Positions 8,163-16,196 of a stretch of DNA of 64,000 nucleotides are shown here, piece by piece. The notes under the pieces were generated by a model. The model had not been told where the DNA came from. It was given only the letters and a program-made list of their open reading frames with translations, and made no database searches. The first letter of the stretch is position 1. Each line of letters begins with the position of its first letter. The stretch is from the NCBI GenBank assembly GCA_038727705.1, contig JAVYVJ010000001.1, positions 607,924-671,923 of the forward strand, in the 5' to 3' direction. Both the position numbers and the translations under genes were made by a program. This stretch comes from Zestosphaera sp. (GTDB lineage: Archaea; Thermoproteota; Thermoprotei_A; Sulfolobales; NBVN01).

Positions 8163-9965
8163 ATGAATACACTCCTTAAGTTAGGCATTAGTAGACTATA
8201 TGTTGCTATAATAGCTTTTATAGTGGTTGTTGCCGCTGTTGCTACAGTCATATTCATAACCACACCCACACCGACGCCTACATCAACGCCTACTCCGACC
8301 CCGACGACGCCTAAGCCAACAACGCCAACGCCAACACCGACACCAACAACAACTCCGACAACCCCCAAGCCAACACCCACGCCCACACCAACAACAACGC
8401 CTGTAGGGGAGAGACTTCTAAGGTTCTCAAACGCTAATGTTCCCAACTTAGACCCTGCAGTTGGAAGCGATGAAGCTAGCGCTATTTACTTCATAAATGT
8501 CTATGACACATTAGTGTATCCGTTGCCTAACGGCACTATTATTCCTCACGCCGCCGAGAGATGGACTGTCTCCGCTGACGGACTTACATGGACGTTCTAT
8601 ATAAGGAAAGGGATTAAATTCCATGTAACCGGTAGGGAGCTGACTGCTCATGATGTCGAGTTCTCGTTGAGGAGACTCTTTACTATAGGTCGAGGGTATG
8701 CATACCTGTTCACGCCTATCGTTGATATTAACAAGACCAAGGTGGTAGATAATTACACAATACAGATAACTTTGAAGTCTACTTTCGGTCCGTTCCTTCA
8801 AATACTGGTCCGACTCTTCATACTTGATAGCGAGCTTGTAAAGCAGCACATAAAGACTCCAGGTCCATACGGTGCGTTAGGCGATTACGGCACTGAGTGG
8901 CTCGCAGAGGGTTCAGCCGATGCCGGTTCAGGAGCTTACATGCTTGCTGAATATAGGAGGGGGGAGTCGGTTGTACTGCGTAGAAATGTCAACTGGTGGG
9001 GTAAATTCGCCCCTAACGCCCCAGATAGGGTGATAATGTTAGGGACTACCGAACCTACTACAATACTAACTCTGATGAGTAAAAGGGAGCTCGAGATTAC
9101 TGACACGTGGCAATCCATAGAGAACTACGAGGCCATGAGTAGAATTAAGGGAATTAATTTAACCACCATTCCAACATTGCGGGGATTCTACTTCATGTTA
9201 AACACACAGAAACCCCCATTGGATGATATACATGTGAGGAAAGCCATATCCCTCGCTTTCGACTATGAAGCCGCCATAGAGGGTATTAACCCCTATCAGA
9301 AGAGAGGTCTGGGTCCTGTTCCAAGCTCGTTGGCCGGATTCTGTCAACCACCTGAAATCCTAAAGAGGAACGTCCAAGCAGCTATAGAGGAATTGAAGAA
9401 GTCGAAGTACTGGGGTAGCCTAGATAAGTACCCTATTGATGTGTGGTGGGTTGCAGAGGTTCCGTGGGAGGAGAGAGCTGCTCTATTGTTTAAAGCAAAC
9501 TTGGAAGAGATAGGACTTAAGGTAAATGTAATCAAGCAACCCTGGCTCTCCGTGATCCAGGGTCTGAGTACCCTAGAATCCTCCCCACACGCAGTGACCG
9601 TGATCAACAGCGCGGACTACGCTGAAGCAGGCGCGATGCTCATGAAGCGGTATCACAGTTCCTCTTACGGCAAGTACTATCAGAATGAGTGGCTCTTCAT
9701 ACCTGAACTCGATAAAATGATTGAAGACGCCATCTCCACAATAAATTTCAATGAGAGGTTATCTAAATACTGCAAGATACAGCATTACATATTCAATCTC
9801 TATCCGACCCTCTACGTGTACGACTATGTGGATCTCAGGGCTTACCAGGCCTATTACGTTGACTTCCCAGCCGCTAGGGGGGAGGTCGCCCCTCTTGTAG
9901 GATACCAGCTGGAGTGCAGGTGGATTCAAGTATATCCAGAGAAGAGAGCTGAGTTATTGGGGTAG
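8163..9965 (+). CDS. dppA: Peptide ABC transporter substrate-binding lipoprotein-like/anchored protein (SBP family 5)
   Basis: A 600-residue family 5 solute-binding protein. Residues ~10-33 form one membrane helix or signal anchor (YVAIIAFIVVVAAVATVIF). It is followed by a ~45-residue Thr/Pro-rich linker of repeated TP units that would hold the binding domain off the membrane in a pseudo-murein-free archaeal envelope. The binding domain starts near residue 85 (RLLRFSNANVPNLDPAV) and carries the family signature ERWTVSADGLTWTFYIRKG. It is the first gene of a five-gene importer operon with two permeases and two ATPases. Short oligopeptides are the likeliest ligands; sugars are also possible for archaeal members. 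Confidence 0.9.
   Translation: MNTLLKLGISRLYVAIIAFIVVVAAVATVIFITTPTPTPTSTPTPTPTTPKPTTPTPTPTPTTTPTTPKPTPTPTPTTTPVGERLLRFSNANVPNLDPAVGSDEASAIYFINVYDTLVYPLPNGTIIPHAAERWTVSADGLTWTFYIRKGIKFHVTGRELTAHDVEFSLRRLFTIGRGYAYLFTPIVDINKTKVVDNYTIQITLKSTFGPFLQILVRLFILDSELVKQHIKTPGPYGALGDYGTEWLAEGSADAGSGAYMLAEYRRGESVVLRRNVNWWGKFAPNAPDRVIMLGTTEPTTILTLMSKRELEITDTWQSIENYEAMSRIKGINLTTIPTLRGFYFMLNTQKPPLDDIHVRKAISLAFDYEAAIEGINPYQKRGLGPVPSSLAGFCQPPEILKRNVQAAIEELKKSKYWGSLDKYPIDVWWVAEVPWEERAALLFKANLEEIGLKVNVIKQPWLSVIQGLSTLESSPHAVTVINSADYAEAGAMLMKRYHSSSYGKYYQNEWLFIPELDKMIEDAISTINFNERLSKYCKIQHYIFNLYPTLYVYDYVDLRAYQAYYVDFPAARGEVAPLVGYQLECRWIQVYPEKRAELLG
8263..8403 (+). repeat. Low-complexity ACN/CCN (Thr-Pro) coding repeat
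   Basis: An imperfect, C/A-rich simple repeat encodes the Thr-Pro linker of the substrate-binding protein. It contains variant copies of TPTPTP and TPKPTP units. The opposite strand reads as an artificial Gly-Val repeat that is not a gene. Confidence 0.85.
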
Positions 9966-9990
9966 TAACGCACTTTGGTGGAAAGCATAG

Positions 9991-11055
9991 GTGCCTGAAA
10001 TGGCTGGTTTAAAGCCTTTTTTAAGGAAAGCATACAGGAATGTCTTTATTAGGAGGACAGTAAGATCTTTCCTCTCCCTGCTGGGGCTTTCTTTCCTGAT
10101 ATTCGTGCTTGCCAGAGTTCTACCAGGGGATCCCATTAGGGCTGCCCTCGGCCCCGACGTGCCTGAAGACGTTGCACAAAGATATCGGGAGATGCTGAAT
10201 TTAGATAAACCGCTGTACCTTCAGTATTTCTACTGGCTCATGGATGTATTTCAGATGAAACTTGGCAGATCCTTAGTGACTATTAGAGACGTGAGTGCCG
10301 ACATAGCCGACTTCTTCCCTGCTACACTAGAGTTGCTGATCGCCTCAGCCGTTTTCCGCATAATCGTAGCGTTCCCGTTAGGAGTCCTAAGCGGAAGGAA
10401 GCCTGGAGCAGCTATGGATAACATAATAAGAGTCATAGCCTACATAGGCATATGTATTCCCACCTTCGGATGGGCCATCATACTCCAACTGACTTTCGCC
10501 TACTGGCTCAACTGGCTTCCAGCAGTAGGGAGGATTTCTGAGGAGTTCATGAATATTCAGAGAATAACCGGACTAATGACAGTTGACACGTTGCTTAATG
10601 GTAACCTGCCGGCATTCGTGGACGCTTTAAAACACCTGCTGATACCCACTGTAGCACTCTCGATAGGCGGAGCCGTTCAGGAGGCCAGGATCCTCAGATC
10701 CGGCATGATCGAAAACATTAGTAAGGATTACGTGCTTAACATGAAGTCACACGGCATCCCTGAAAGAGTAATATACTTTAAGTACGTCCTCAAACCATCC
10801 ATTATAGCGGTAGTTCCGACTATGGGTCTCGACATAGCCGCCACCGTCGGTAACGCATTTTTAGTGGAGTCAATATGCAACTGGCCAGGTATGTCAAGAT
10901 ACGGTATGATGGCGATGTTGAGGAAGGACCTGAACGCGATTGTGGGGGTGGTTCTAGTCATAGGCGTAGTCTACATAGTCATAAACACCATAACGGATCT
11001 AATACTTTACGCCATTGACCCACGGCTTAGGTTTAGGGAGCGTGAAGGATCGTGA
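9991..11055 (+). CDS. dppB: Peptide ABC transporter permease DppB
   Basis: A 354-residue BPD (binding-protein-dependent) permease with about six membrane helices. It has the DppB/OppB N-terminal pattern FLSLLGLSFLIFVLARVLPGDP and the LRSGMIENISKDYVLNMKSHG coupling (EAA) loop contacting the ATPases. It pairs with the following DppC permease to form the membrane channel. It starts at GTG; an ATG three codons later is possible. It overlaps dppC by 4 bp, indicating translational coupling. Confidence 0.92.
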   Translation: MPEMAGLKPFLRKAYRNVFIRRTVRSFLSLLGLSFLIFVLARVLPGDPIRAALGPDVPEDVAQRYREMLNLDKPLYLQYFYWLMDVFQMKLGRSLVTIRDVSADIADFFPATLELLIASAVFRIIVAFPLGVLSGRKPGAAMDNIIRVIAYIGICIPTFGWAIILQLTFAYWLNWLPAVGRISEEFMNIQRITGLMTVDTLLNGNLPAFVDALKHLLIPTVALSIGGAVQEARILRSGMIENISKDYVLNMKSHGIPERVIYFKYVLKPSIIAVVPTMGLDIAATVGNAFLVESICNWPGMSRYGMMAMLRKDLNAIVGVVLVIGVVYIVINTITDLILYAIDPRLRFREREGS

Positions 11056-11945
11056 GGAGTGAAGATTACGGAGCCCTAGCCCATAAGGAGAGAGAAGTTA
11101 AGATAGAGGGCATAAGAAGAGCTTGGTTCAGATTCTCCAGAAATAAGCTAGCGGTAGCAGGATTAGTTATGTTGACAGTTGTATTAGTGATGGCATTGCT
11201 GGCCGAATACGTGACGCCTTATCCAAGTCATGCGGGACTCTACATAAACTTCAAGGAGAAGTATCAACCTCCGAATCCTAATCACATACTTGGGACCGAC
11301 ATGTACGGCAGAGACGTATTTACTAGGGTGGTGTTCGGATTTAGGTATGCGCTCATGATGGTTGGCGTAGTACTCGGGATAGTGGTTCCCTCCGGAACCA
11401 TCTTAGGGTTAATTGCAGGTTACTACAAAGGCACGCTAATAGATCACATAATAATGGGGGCTTCAGAAGTCTTTGTAGCAGTCCCACCCCTGGTTTTGGC
11501 GCTCGCAATATGTTCTGTGCTGGAGCCGAATGTTTTCAACGCATTGTTGGCTATAACACTTATGTGGTGGCCTTGGTACACGAGGATGGTCTACTCTATA
11601 ACGTCCTCACTACGTAATGAGCCCTATATCTGGGCGGCTAAAGCAGTAGGGATTAGAACCGTACACATACTGTTTAGAGAGCTCCTGCCGAACATGTTAG
11701 GACCTATACTAACTAAAGCCACGCTTGACGCGAGCTGGGTGATAATCATAGGCGCTTCCATAAGCTTTGTAGGTTTGGGTGCTCAACCACCGACTCCAGA
11801 CCTCGGGACTATGCTATCCGAGTACTGCCGCTATCTGCCCGGCTACTGGTGGATGACGTTAGGCCCCCTACTCGGAATAGTGGTCCTAGTTCTTTCATTC
11901 AACTTAATCGGCGATGGCTTCAGAGACGTCTTTGCAGGTGGGTGA
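11052..11945 (+). CDS. dppC: Peptide ABC transporter permease DppC
   Basis: A 297-residue permease with the DppC hallmarks: LGTDMYGRDVFTRVVFGFRYAL after the first helix, and the EAA-loop segment YIWAAKAVGIRTVHILFRELLPN. Its C-terminal GLGAQPPTPDLGTML is also typical. It begins with GTG overlapping the dppB stop by 4 bp. The next gene's ATG follows 2 bp after its stop, so the operon is continuous. Confidence 0.92.
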   Translation: MRSEDYGALAHKEREVKIEGIRRAWFRFSRNKLAVAGLVMLTVVLVMALLAEYVTPYPSHAGLYINFKEKYQPPNPNHILGTDMYGRDVFTRVVFGFRYALMMVGVVLGIVVPSGTILGLIAGYYKGTLIDHIIMGASEVFVAVPPLVLALAICSVLEPNVFNALLAITLMWWPWYTRMVYSITSSLRNEPYIWAAKAVGIRTVHILFRELLPNMLGPILTKATLDASWVIIIGASISFVGLGAQPPTPDLGTMLSEYCRYLPGYWWMTLGPLLGIVVLVLSFNLIGDGFRDVFAGG

Positions 11946-11947
11946 AT

Positions 11948-12940
11948 ATGACTCTGCTTGAGGTAAGAAATCTTAACGTAAACTACAGAAGTTACTGGTA
12001 TACGTACTACGTTTTAGACGATGTAGGCCTCAACGTGGCTCAGAGGGAGAAGATAGGTTTAATAGGGGAGTCCGGTAGCGGGAAAACCACCTTGTTGAAG
12101 TCAGTTCTGCAGATACTACCACCTCAAGGCCAGATCGTTAGCGGGAGGGTATTGTGGAAGGGGGTAGACCTCATCAGGGCCGACAAGAAGTACGTCCTGA
12201 GCGTTAGGAAGAAGGAGATAGGGATGATTTTCCAGGATCCTTTAGGGGCTCTCAATCCCGTCTTTAAGATAAAGGATCAGATGATTGACATACTTAAGCA
12301 GTCATACAGTGACCACAATGAGTCAGACTTAATAGGCATAGCTGATGAACTCCTTCGTAAAGTAATGCTTCCTGACACCGCAAGGGTTCTAGACTCATAT
12401 CCTTTCCAGTTAAGCGGAGGGATGAGGCAGAGGGTAGTGATAGCGATGGCGTTAGCCTCCGCTAAGGATCTCCTATTGGCTGATGAACCAACCACCAATC
12501 TAGACGTGACCATACAAGATCAGATACTTAGACTCATAAATAAGTTGGTGGAGGAAAGAGGCTTGAGTATGGTGTTGGTCTCTCACGCGTTAGGTATGGT
12601 TGCTAAGATGACCCGCAGAGTCTACGTAATGTATGCAGGGAACATAATCGAGGAAGCCTTAACCCCTGAATTATTTAGGGAACCCCTGCATCCATACACC
12701 CGCATGTTAATTGACAGCACGCCGAGGCTTGCCAGCACGCAAATCGGTGAGGGGATAAAAGGCAACCCTCCCGATTATAGGTATCCACCATCAGGATGTA
12801 GATTCCACCCAAGATGCCCTCATATGATGGAGATATGTAAGAGTGTGAAGCCGTCCTACGTTAAAGTATCTCAACACAGGTACGTTGCGTGTCATATGTA
12901 TCACGGTGAGTCCCCCGTGGACAGGGGTGTGAGGCAGTGA
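11948..12940 (+). CDS. dppD: Peptide ABC transporter ATP-binding protein DppD
   Basis: ABC ATPase of 330 residues with Walker A GESGSGKTT, signature LSGGMRQRV and Walker B LLLADEPTTNLD, then the oligopeptide-importer C-terminal extension with GCRFHPRCPH and further cysteines. The ATG at 11948 is the start because homology begins at MTLLEVRNLNVNY; a longer in-frame reading to 11849 would run into dppC coding sequence. It overlaps dppF by 4 bp. Confidence 0.92.
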   Translation: MTLLEVRNLNVNYRSYWYTYYVLDDVGLNVAQREKIGLIGESGSGKTTLLKSVLQILPPQGQIVSGRVLWKGVDLIRADKKYVLSVRKKEIGMIFQDPLGALNPVFKIKDQMIDILKQSYSDHNESDLIGIADELLRKVMLPDTARVLDSYPFQLSGGMRQRVVIAMALASAKDLLLADEPTTNLDVTIQDQILRLINKLVEERGLSMVLVSHALGMVAKMTRRVYVMYAGNIIEEALTPELFREPLHPYTRMLIDSTPRLASTQIGEGIKGNPPDYRYPPSGCRFHPRCPHMMEICKSVKPSYVKVSQHRYVACHMYHGESPVDRGVRQ

Positions 12941-13944
12941 CGACGCAAGACAAGGACATTGTGAAAACGTCTTTGGAGCATCTATTAGTAGTGAGAAACC
13001 TCAGAAAGTACTTCAGAACACCGAGGGGGTTAGTTAGGGCTGTGGATGAGGTGACTTTCACTATGGACGCCGGGGAGACCCTGGCGTTAGTCGGTGAGTC
13101 AGGCTCAGGTAAGACGACGATCGCGCATATAATAATGGGTTTCTACACCCCGACTGACGGTGTAGTAATGTATAAAGGCATTAACATAGGGATCCCCATC
13201 GAAAAGAGACCTCTTCGATTGAAAAAGGAAATACAGATAGTATTTCAAGATCCTGCAACCTCGCTCAATCCAAAAAAGACTGTGAAGGACATCCTCGAAT
13301 CAGCGATAAGAGTGCATGAGAAGAGCTCAAGGCTTGAGAGATTTAGGAGGATTTTAGAGTTGATGAGTTATGTGGGATTAGCAGAAGAGCATCTATTTAA
13401 GCTACCCGGTGAGTTAGGTGGTGGTGAAAAGCAATTAATAGCTTTGGCGAGGGCATTGGCCGTTGATCCAGCATTCATAATACTTGATGAGCCCACCTCT
13501 GCTTTAGATGTCTCAGCGCAGTCTAAGGTGTTGAAGACTCTCTCGAGAATTCAAAGAGACCGCGGGGTTTCCTACTTGCTGATAACACATGATCTAGGCG
13601 TTGTCAGGAATATCTCGAAAAGAGTTATAGTAATGTATCTAGGTAAGATGTGTGAAGTCGCCAATACTGATGAGTTCTTCCGTAGACCTACACATCCTTA
13701 CACACAAATGCTGCTTTCCTCAATACCTGTCATGACTGAGGAGGATGAGAGGATATTGCCTGCCAAGATCGAATCCCGGGGCGAGATACCTAGCGCCATC
13801 AATCCGCCACCAGGATGTAGATTCCACACGAGATGCCCATACGTGATGGATGTCTGTAAAAAGGAAGAGCCGCCTGCATTTAATGTTGGAGATGCAAAGC
13901 ACTTAGTGAACTGTTGGCTTCACTCGCCAAACGCTCGCATATAA
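12937..13944 (+). CDS. dppF: Peptide ABC transporter ATP-binding protein DppF
   Basis: The second ATPase, 335 residues, with Walker A GESGSGKTT and Walker B FIILDEPTSALD. The signature motif reads LGGGE rather than the usual LSGGQ/E, so the catalytic serine of the ABC signature is replaced by glycine. It also carries the GCRFHTRCPY C-terminal extension. Together with DppD it drives peptide import. It starts at GTG and is the last gene of the operon. About 200 bp of mostly non-coding sequence follows. Confidence 0.92.
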   Translation: MTTQDKDIVKTSLEHLLVVRNLRKYFRTPRGLVRAVDEVTFTMDAGETLALVGESGSGKTTIAHIIMGFYTPTDGVVMYKGINIGIPIEKRPLRLKKEIQIVFQDPATSLNPKKTVKDILESAIRVHEKSSRLERFRRILELMSYVGLAEEHLFKLPGELGGGEKQLIALARALAVDPAFIILDEPTSALDVSAQSKVLKTLSRIQRDRGVSYLLITHDLGVVRNISKRVIVMYLGKMCEVANTDEFFRRPTHPYTQMLLSSIPVMTEEDERILPAKIESRGEIPSAINPPPGCRFHTRCPYVMDVCKKEEPPAFNVGDAKHLVNCWLHSPNARI

Positions 13945-14007
13945 AATGTGCTAAAACAGCTACTACGGAGTGTTTAATTAGGTTCTGCATGCTAATGTGT
14001 TGTGGTG

Positions 14008-14178
14008 ATGGATTATGTTGTCGGCGAGTTTTGGGAGCAGATTTCAAGTAGCCGATGCAGGGTGCTCGTGCCCAACTCAATCTCCTCGAAGCCAATTCAC
14101 ATCACTGCAGACCGAGCCCCTACTTCCGTTGAGGTGTTAGGGGGTTATGGGGAAGCGATACAGGGCACTGATACTTGA
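14008..14178 (+). CDS. Possible small protein, 56 residues, unknown
   Basis: A short ORF beginning MDYVVGEFWEQ and ending YGEAIQGTDT, with natural-looking composition (hydrophobic/charged mix, a VLVPNSISSKP stretch and ITADRAP). A TATA-like GTTTAATTAG lies about 35 bp before the ATG. It overlaps the first 32 bases of the HAD gene in another frame, which suggests coupling if real, or a chance ORF if not. No family is recognised. Confidence 0.3.
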   Translation: MDYVVGEFWEQISSSRCRVLVPNSISSKPIHITADRAPTSVEVLGGYGEAIQGTDT

Positions 14179-14734
14179 CATTGACGACACCATGGTGAGG
14201 ACAGGTATTGAGTGGAGTGTTGTAAGAAATAGGTTGAGGGAGATTCTAGGTTTCGAATTACCTCGTTACCCGATAGCTGAGTACTTAGTTCGACATGGTA
14301 GTGAGCTTCCTAAGGAGAAGATGGCGTTAGTCGAGGAAGTGGTTAAAGGGGAGGAACTGAGGTCAGCGTTAAGTGTTGAGAGTGATCCCCGGCTAATACA
14401 TGTACTGAAAAAACTTAAAGATGCCGGCTACCTCATAGCGGTCGTCACGTTGAGAAGTAAAGAAACTGCTGAGCTAGTTCTAGATAGACTTGGCTGTCTT
14501 CAACACGTGGACCTCATCCTCACAAGAGACTCACACATATCACGTGCTGAGCAACTGAGAGAGGCTATCAAGTTGTTAGGGGTTGAAGCTAGGGAAGTGC
14601 TTTTCTTCGGAGACCATTTTACAGACCATGAAGCTGCTAACGAGCTTAACATCGACTACGTGTTAGTCCCCAAGAGGGGTGATGTCAAGGGAGTCCCGCA
14701 AGAACTACTCTCCTTCCTGAATAATTTAGTTTGA
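14147..14734 (+). CDS. HAD-superfamily hydrolase
   Basis: A 195-residue haloacid-dehalogenase-fold hydrolase. Motif I is LDIDDTMV (nucleophile and acid/base aspartates), motif II is near AVVTLRSK, and motif III/IV is FFGDHFTDHEAA. The family includes phosphoglycolate phosphatase-like enzymes; substrate is not evident. ATG preceded by AGGGGG. It is followed by a convergent moeA. Confidence 0.8.
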   Translation: MGKRYRALILDIDDTMVRTGIEWSVVRNRLREILGFELPRYPIAEYLVRHGSELPKEKMALVEEVVKGEELRSALSVESDPRLIHVLKKLKDAGYLIAVVTLRSKETAELVLDRLGCLQHVDLILTRDSHISRAEQLREAIKLLGVEAREVLFFGDHFTDHEAANELNIDYVLVPKRGDVKGVPQELLSFLNNLV

Positions 14735-14789
14735 CCTCAGCTTATCGTCATAGTAGATATCATCAACAGCACCTAGAGCCTCGCTATGA

Positions 14790-16079
14790 TCATGAAGATT
14801 GTTGGTCTAGGAAAGCCGGTCTTCCCTCATATATAGGTCCTATTAGGAGGACGTCAACGTAATCGCCCTCGTCATAACCTTCAACATTCTCACTAACAGT
14901 CAATATTGCATTGCCCCTCAAAAGGGATGAGACGATGCCTGAGCCCGTCAACCTCAGGGGCTCTACGTTTAACTCTCCGCCCTCGCGGTAGACTACTACC
15001 CTAAAGAACGAGTTAAATCCAACTACATTAGCTATCCTCCTACGAACCCTAGCCCTTACTGAGGGCTGCGGGGGTCGCTCAGCGCCAACAAGGTGCCTGA
15101 TGAGAGGCTTCACAAACACTTCAAGACCTACTAGAGCAGCTACCGGCAGGCCGGACAGCATGAACACAGGTTTACCACCAACTACATAAGCTCCCGCAGT
15201 TCTGCCAGGTCTTATGTTGACGCCGTGGAAGACCAGCTGCGCTCCCGGAATTCGTGAAATAGCGTCTGGAGTTAAGTCCGTGCCGCCGACTGAAGTCCCT
15301 CCAGTTGTTATTACTATGTCGCAGTCATCCAGCGATTTTGAGACGCTGTTAATTATCTCTGATGCGTCGTCAGTGATGACTCCCTTCAGCACCGGCTCAC
15401 ACCCTAGTTCCCTCAAGTATGCGTAGATCAGGGGGCCTGTCGAGTTAGGTATGGTGTAGCCAGTGCTGCGTGTTGGGTCTGCCACCAATTCATCGCCTAT
15501 GCTTATTATGATTACCTTAGGCCTCTTGAATACTTTGACTTCCAAAACTCCTGCCTCTATCAGGGCTGCGATATGCCACGGCCTAATTACAGTGCCTCTT
15601 CTCACTATGAGGTCGCCTGACTTGAGATCCTCGCCTGTTCTGCTAACGTTTTTGTATTGATGCATAGGCTTCAGGACGTATATGTAGTCACCGTCCCTCA
15701 TAGCCTCTTCGAAAGGCACTACTGCGTCGGATCCCCTTGGCATGGTAGCGCCAGTGAATATTACCACTGCTTCCCCAACACCCACTGTAGGCCGGGGGAC
15801 GTCACCGGCTTTGACGTTGCCCACTATCTTGAGAGGTATTGGGTTACTGGGGGAGGCTCCGGAAGTATCTAAAGATCTGACAGCGTAGCCGTCGAGAGCC
15901 GCTCTGTCTACTGGGGGGTAGTCTCTCGGGCTGACTACATCCTCAGCAGCTATCCTTCCAGTAGCTTCAGTTACTGAGATAGCCTCAATGCCTATACGTA
16001 TCTTAACGTGCTCTAAAAGCTTTGAGAGCACAACCTCATACTTCTCTAAACGCATGAACCCATCAAGTCTCCTACTCAT
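14790..16079 (-). CDS. moeA: Molybdopterin molybdenumtransferase MoeA
   Basis: A 429-residue MoeA, which inserts molybdenum or tungsten into adenylylated molybdopterin. It shows the DYPPVDRAALDGYAV substrate region, FTGATMPRGSDAVVP, ISIGDELV, the MoCF-domain TTGGTSVGGTDLTPD and ARVRRRIANVVG at the start of domain IV. In a hyperthermophile it probably supports tungsten or molybdenum oxidoreductases, such as aldehyde ferredoxin oxidoreductases of peptide fermentation (inference). It is divergent from glmS across a 117-bp spacer. Confidence 0.93.
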   Translation of the reverse strand: MSRRLDGFMRLEKYEVVLSKLLEHVKIRIGIEAISVTEATGRIAAEDVVSPRDYPPVDRAALDGYAVRSLDTSGASPSNPIPLKIVGNVKAGDVPRPTVGVGEAVVIFTGATMPRGSDAVVPFEEAMRDGDYIYVLKPMHQYKNVSRTGEDLKSGDLIVRRGTVIRPWHIAALIEAGVLEVKVFKRPKVIIISIGDELVADPTRSTGYTIPNSTGPLIYAYLRELGCEPVLKGVITDDASEIINSVSKSLDDCDIVITTGGTSVGGTDLTPDAISRIPGAQLVFHGVNIRPGRTAGAYVVGGKPVFMLSGLPVAALVGLEVFVKPLIRHLVGAERPPQPSVRARVRRRIANVVGFNSFFRVVVYREGGELNVEPLRLTGSGIVSSLLRGNAILTVSENVEGYDEGDYVDVLLIGPIYEGRPAFLDQQSS

Positions 16080-16196
16080 CTCACGAGCCCTCCGTTATCG
16101 AGGCTTAAGCCGTTCTGACGACTTCCTCAGCCATTTTAAATTAATCAGTGTAATTTTAATAATCAGCAATGATAATAATGTGAGGTTGCTGTAGGA

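Noticed and set aside
8135-8446. Gly-Val repeat ORF on the minus strand
   Set aside because: It is the complement of the Thr-Pro coding repeat in the substrate-binding protein.
11849-11947. Longer N-terminus for DppD
   Set aside because: It would use dppC coding sequence and conserved residues begin at the ATG 11948.
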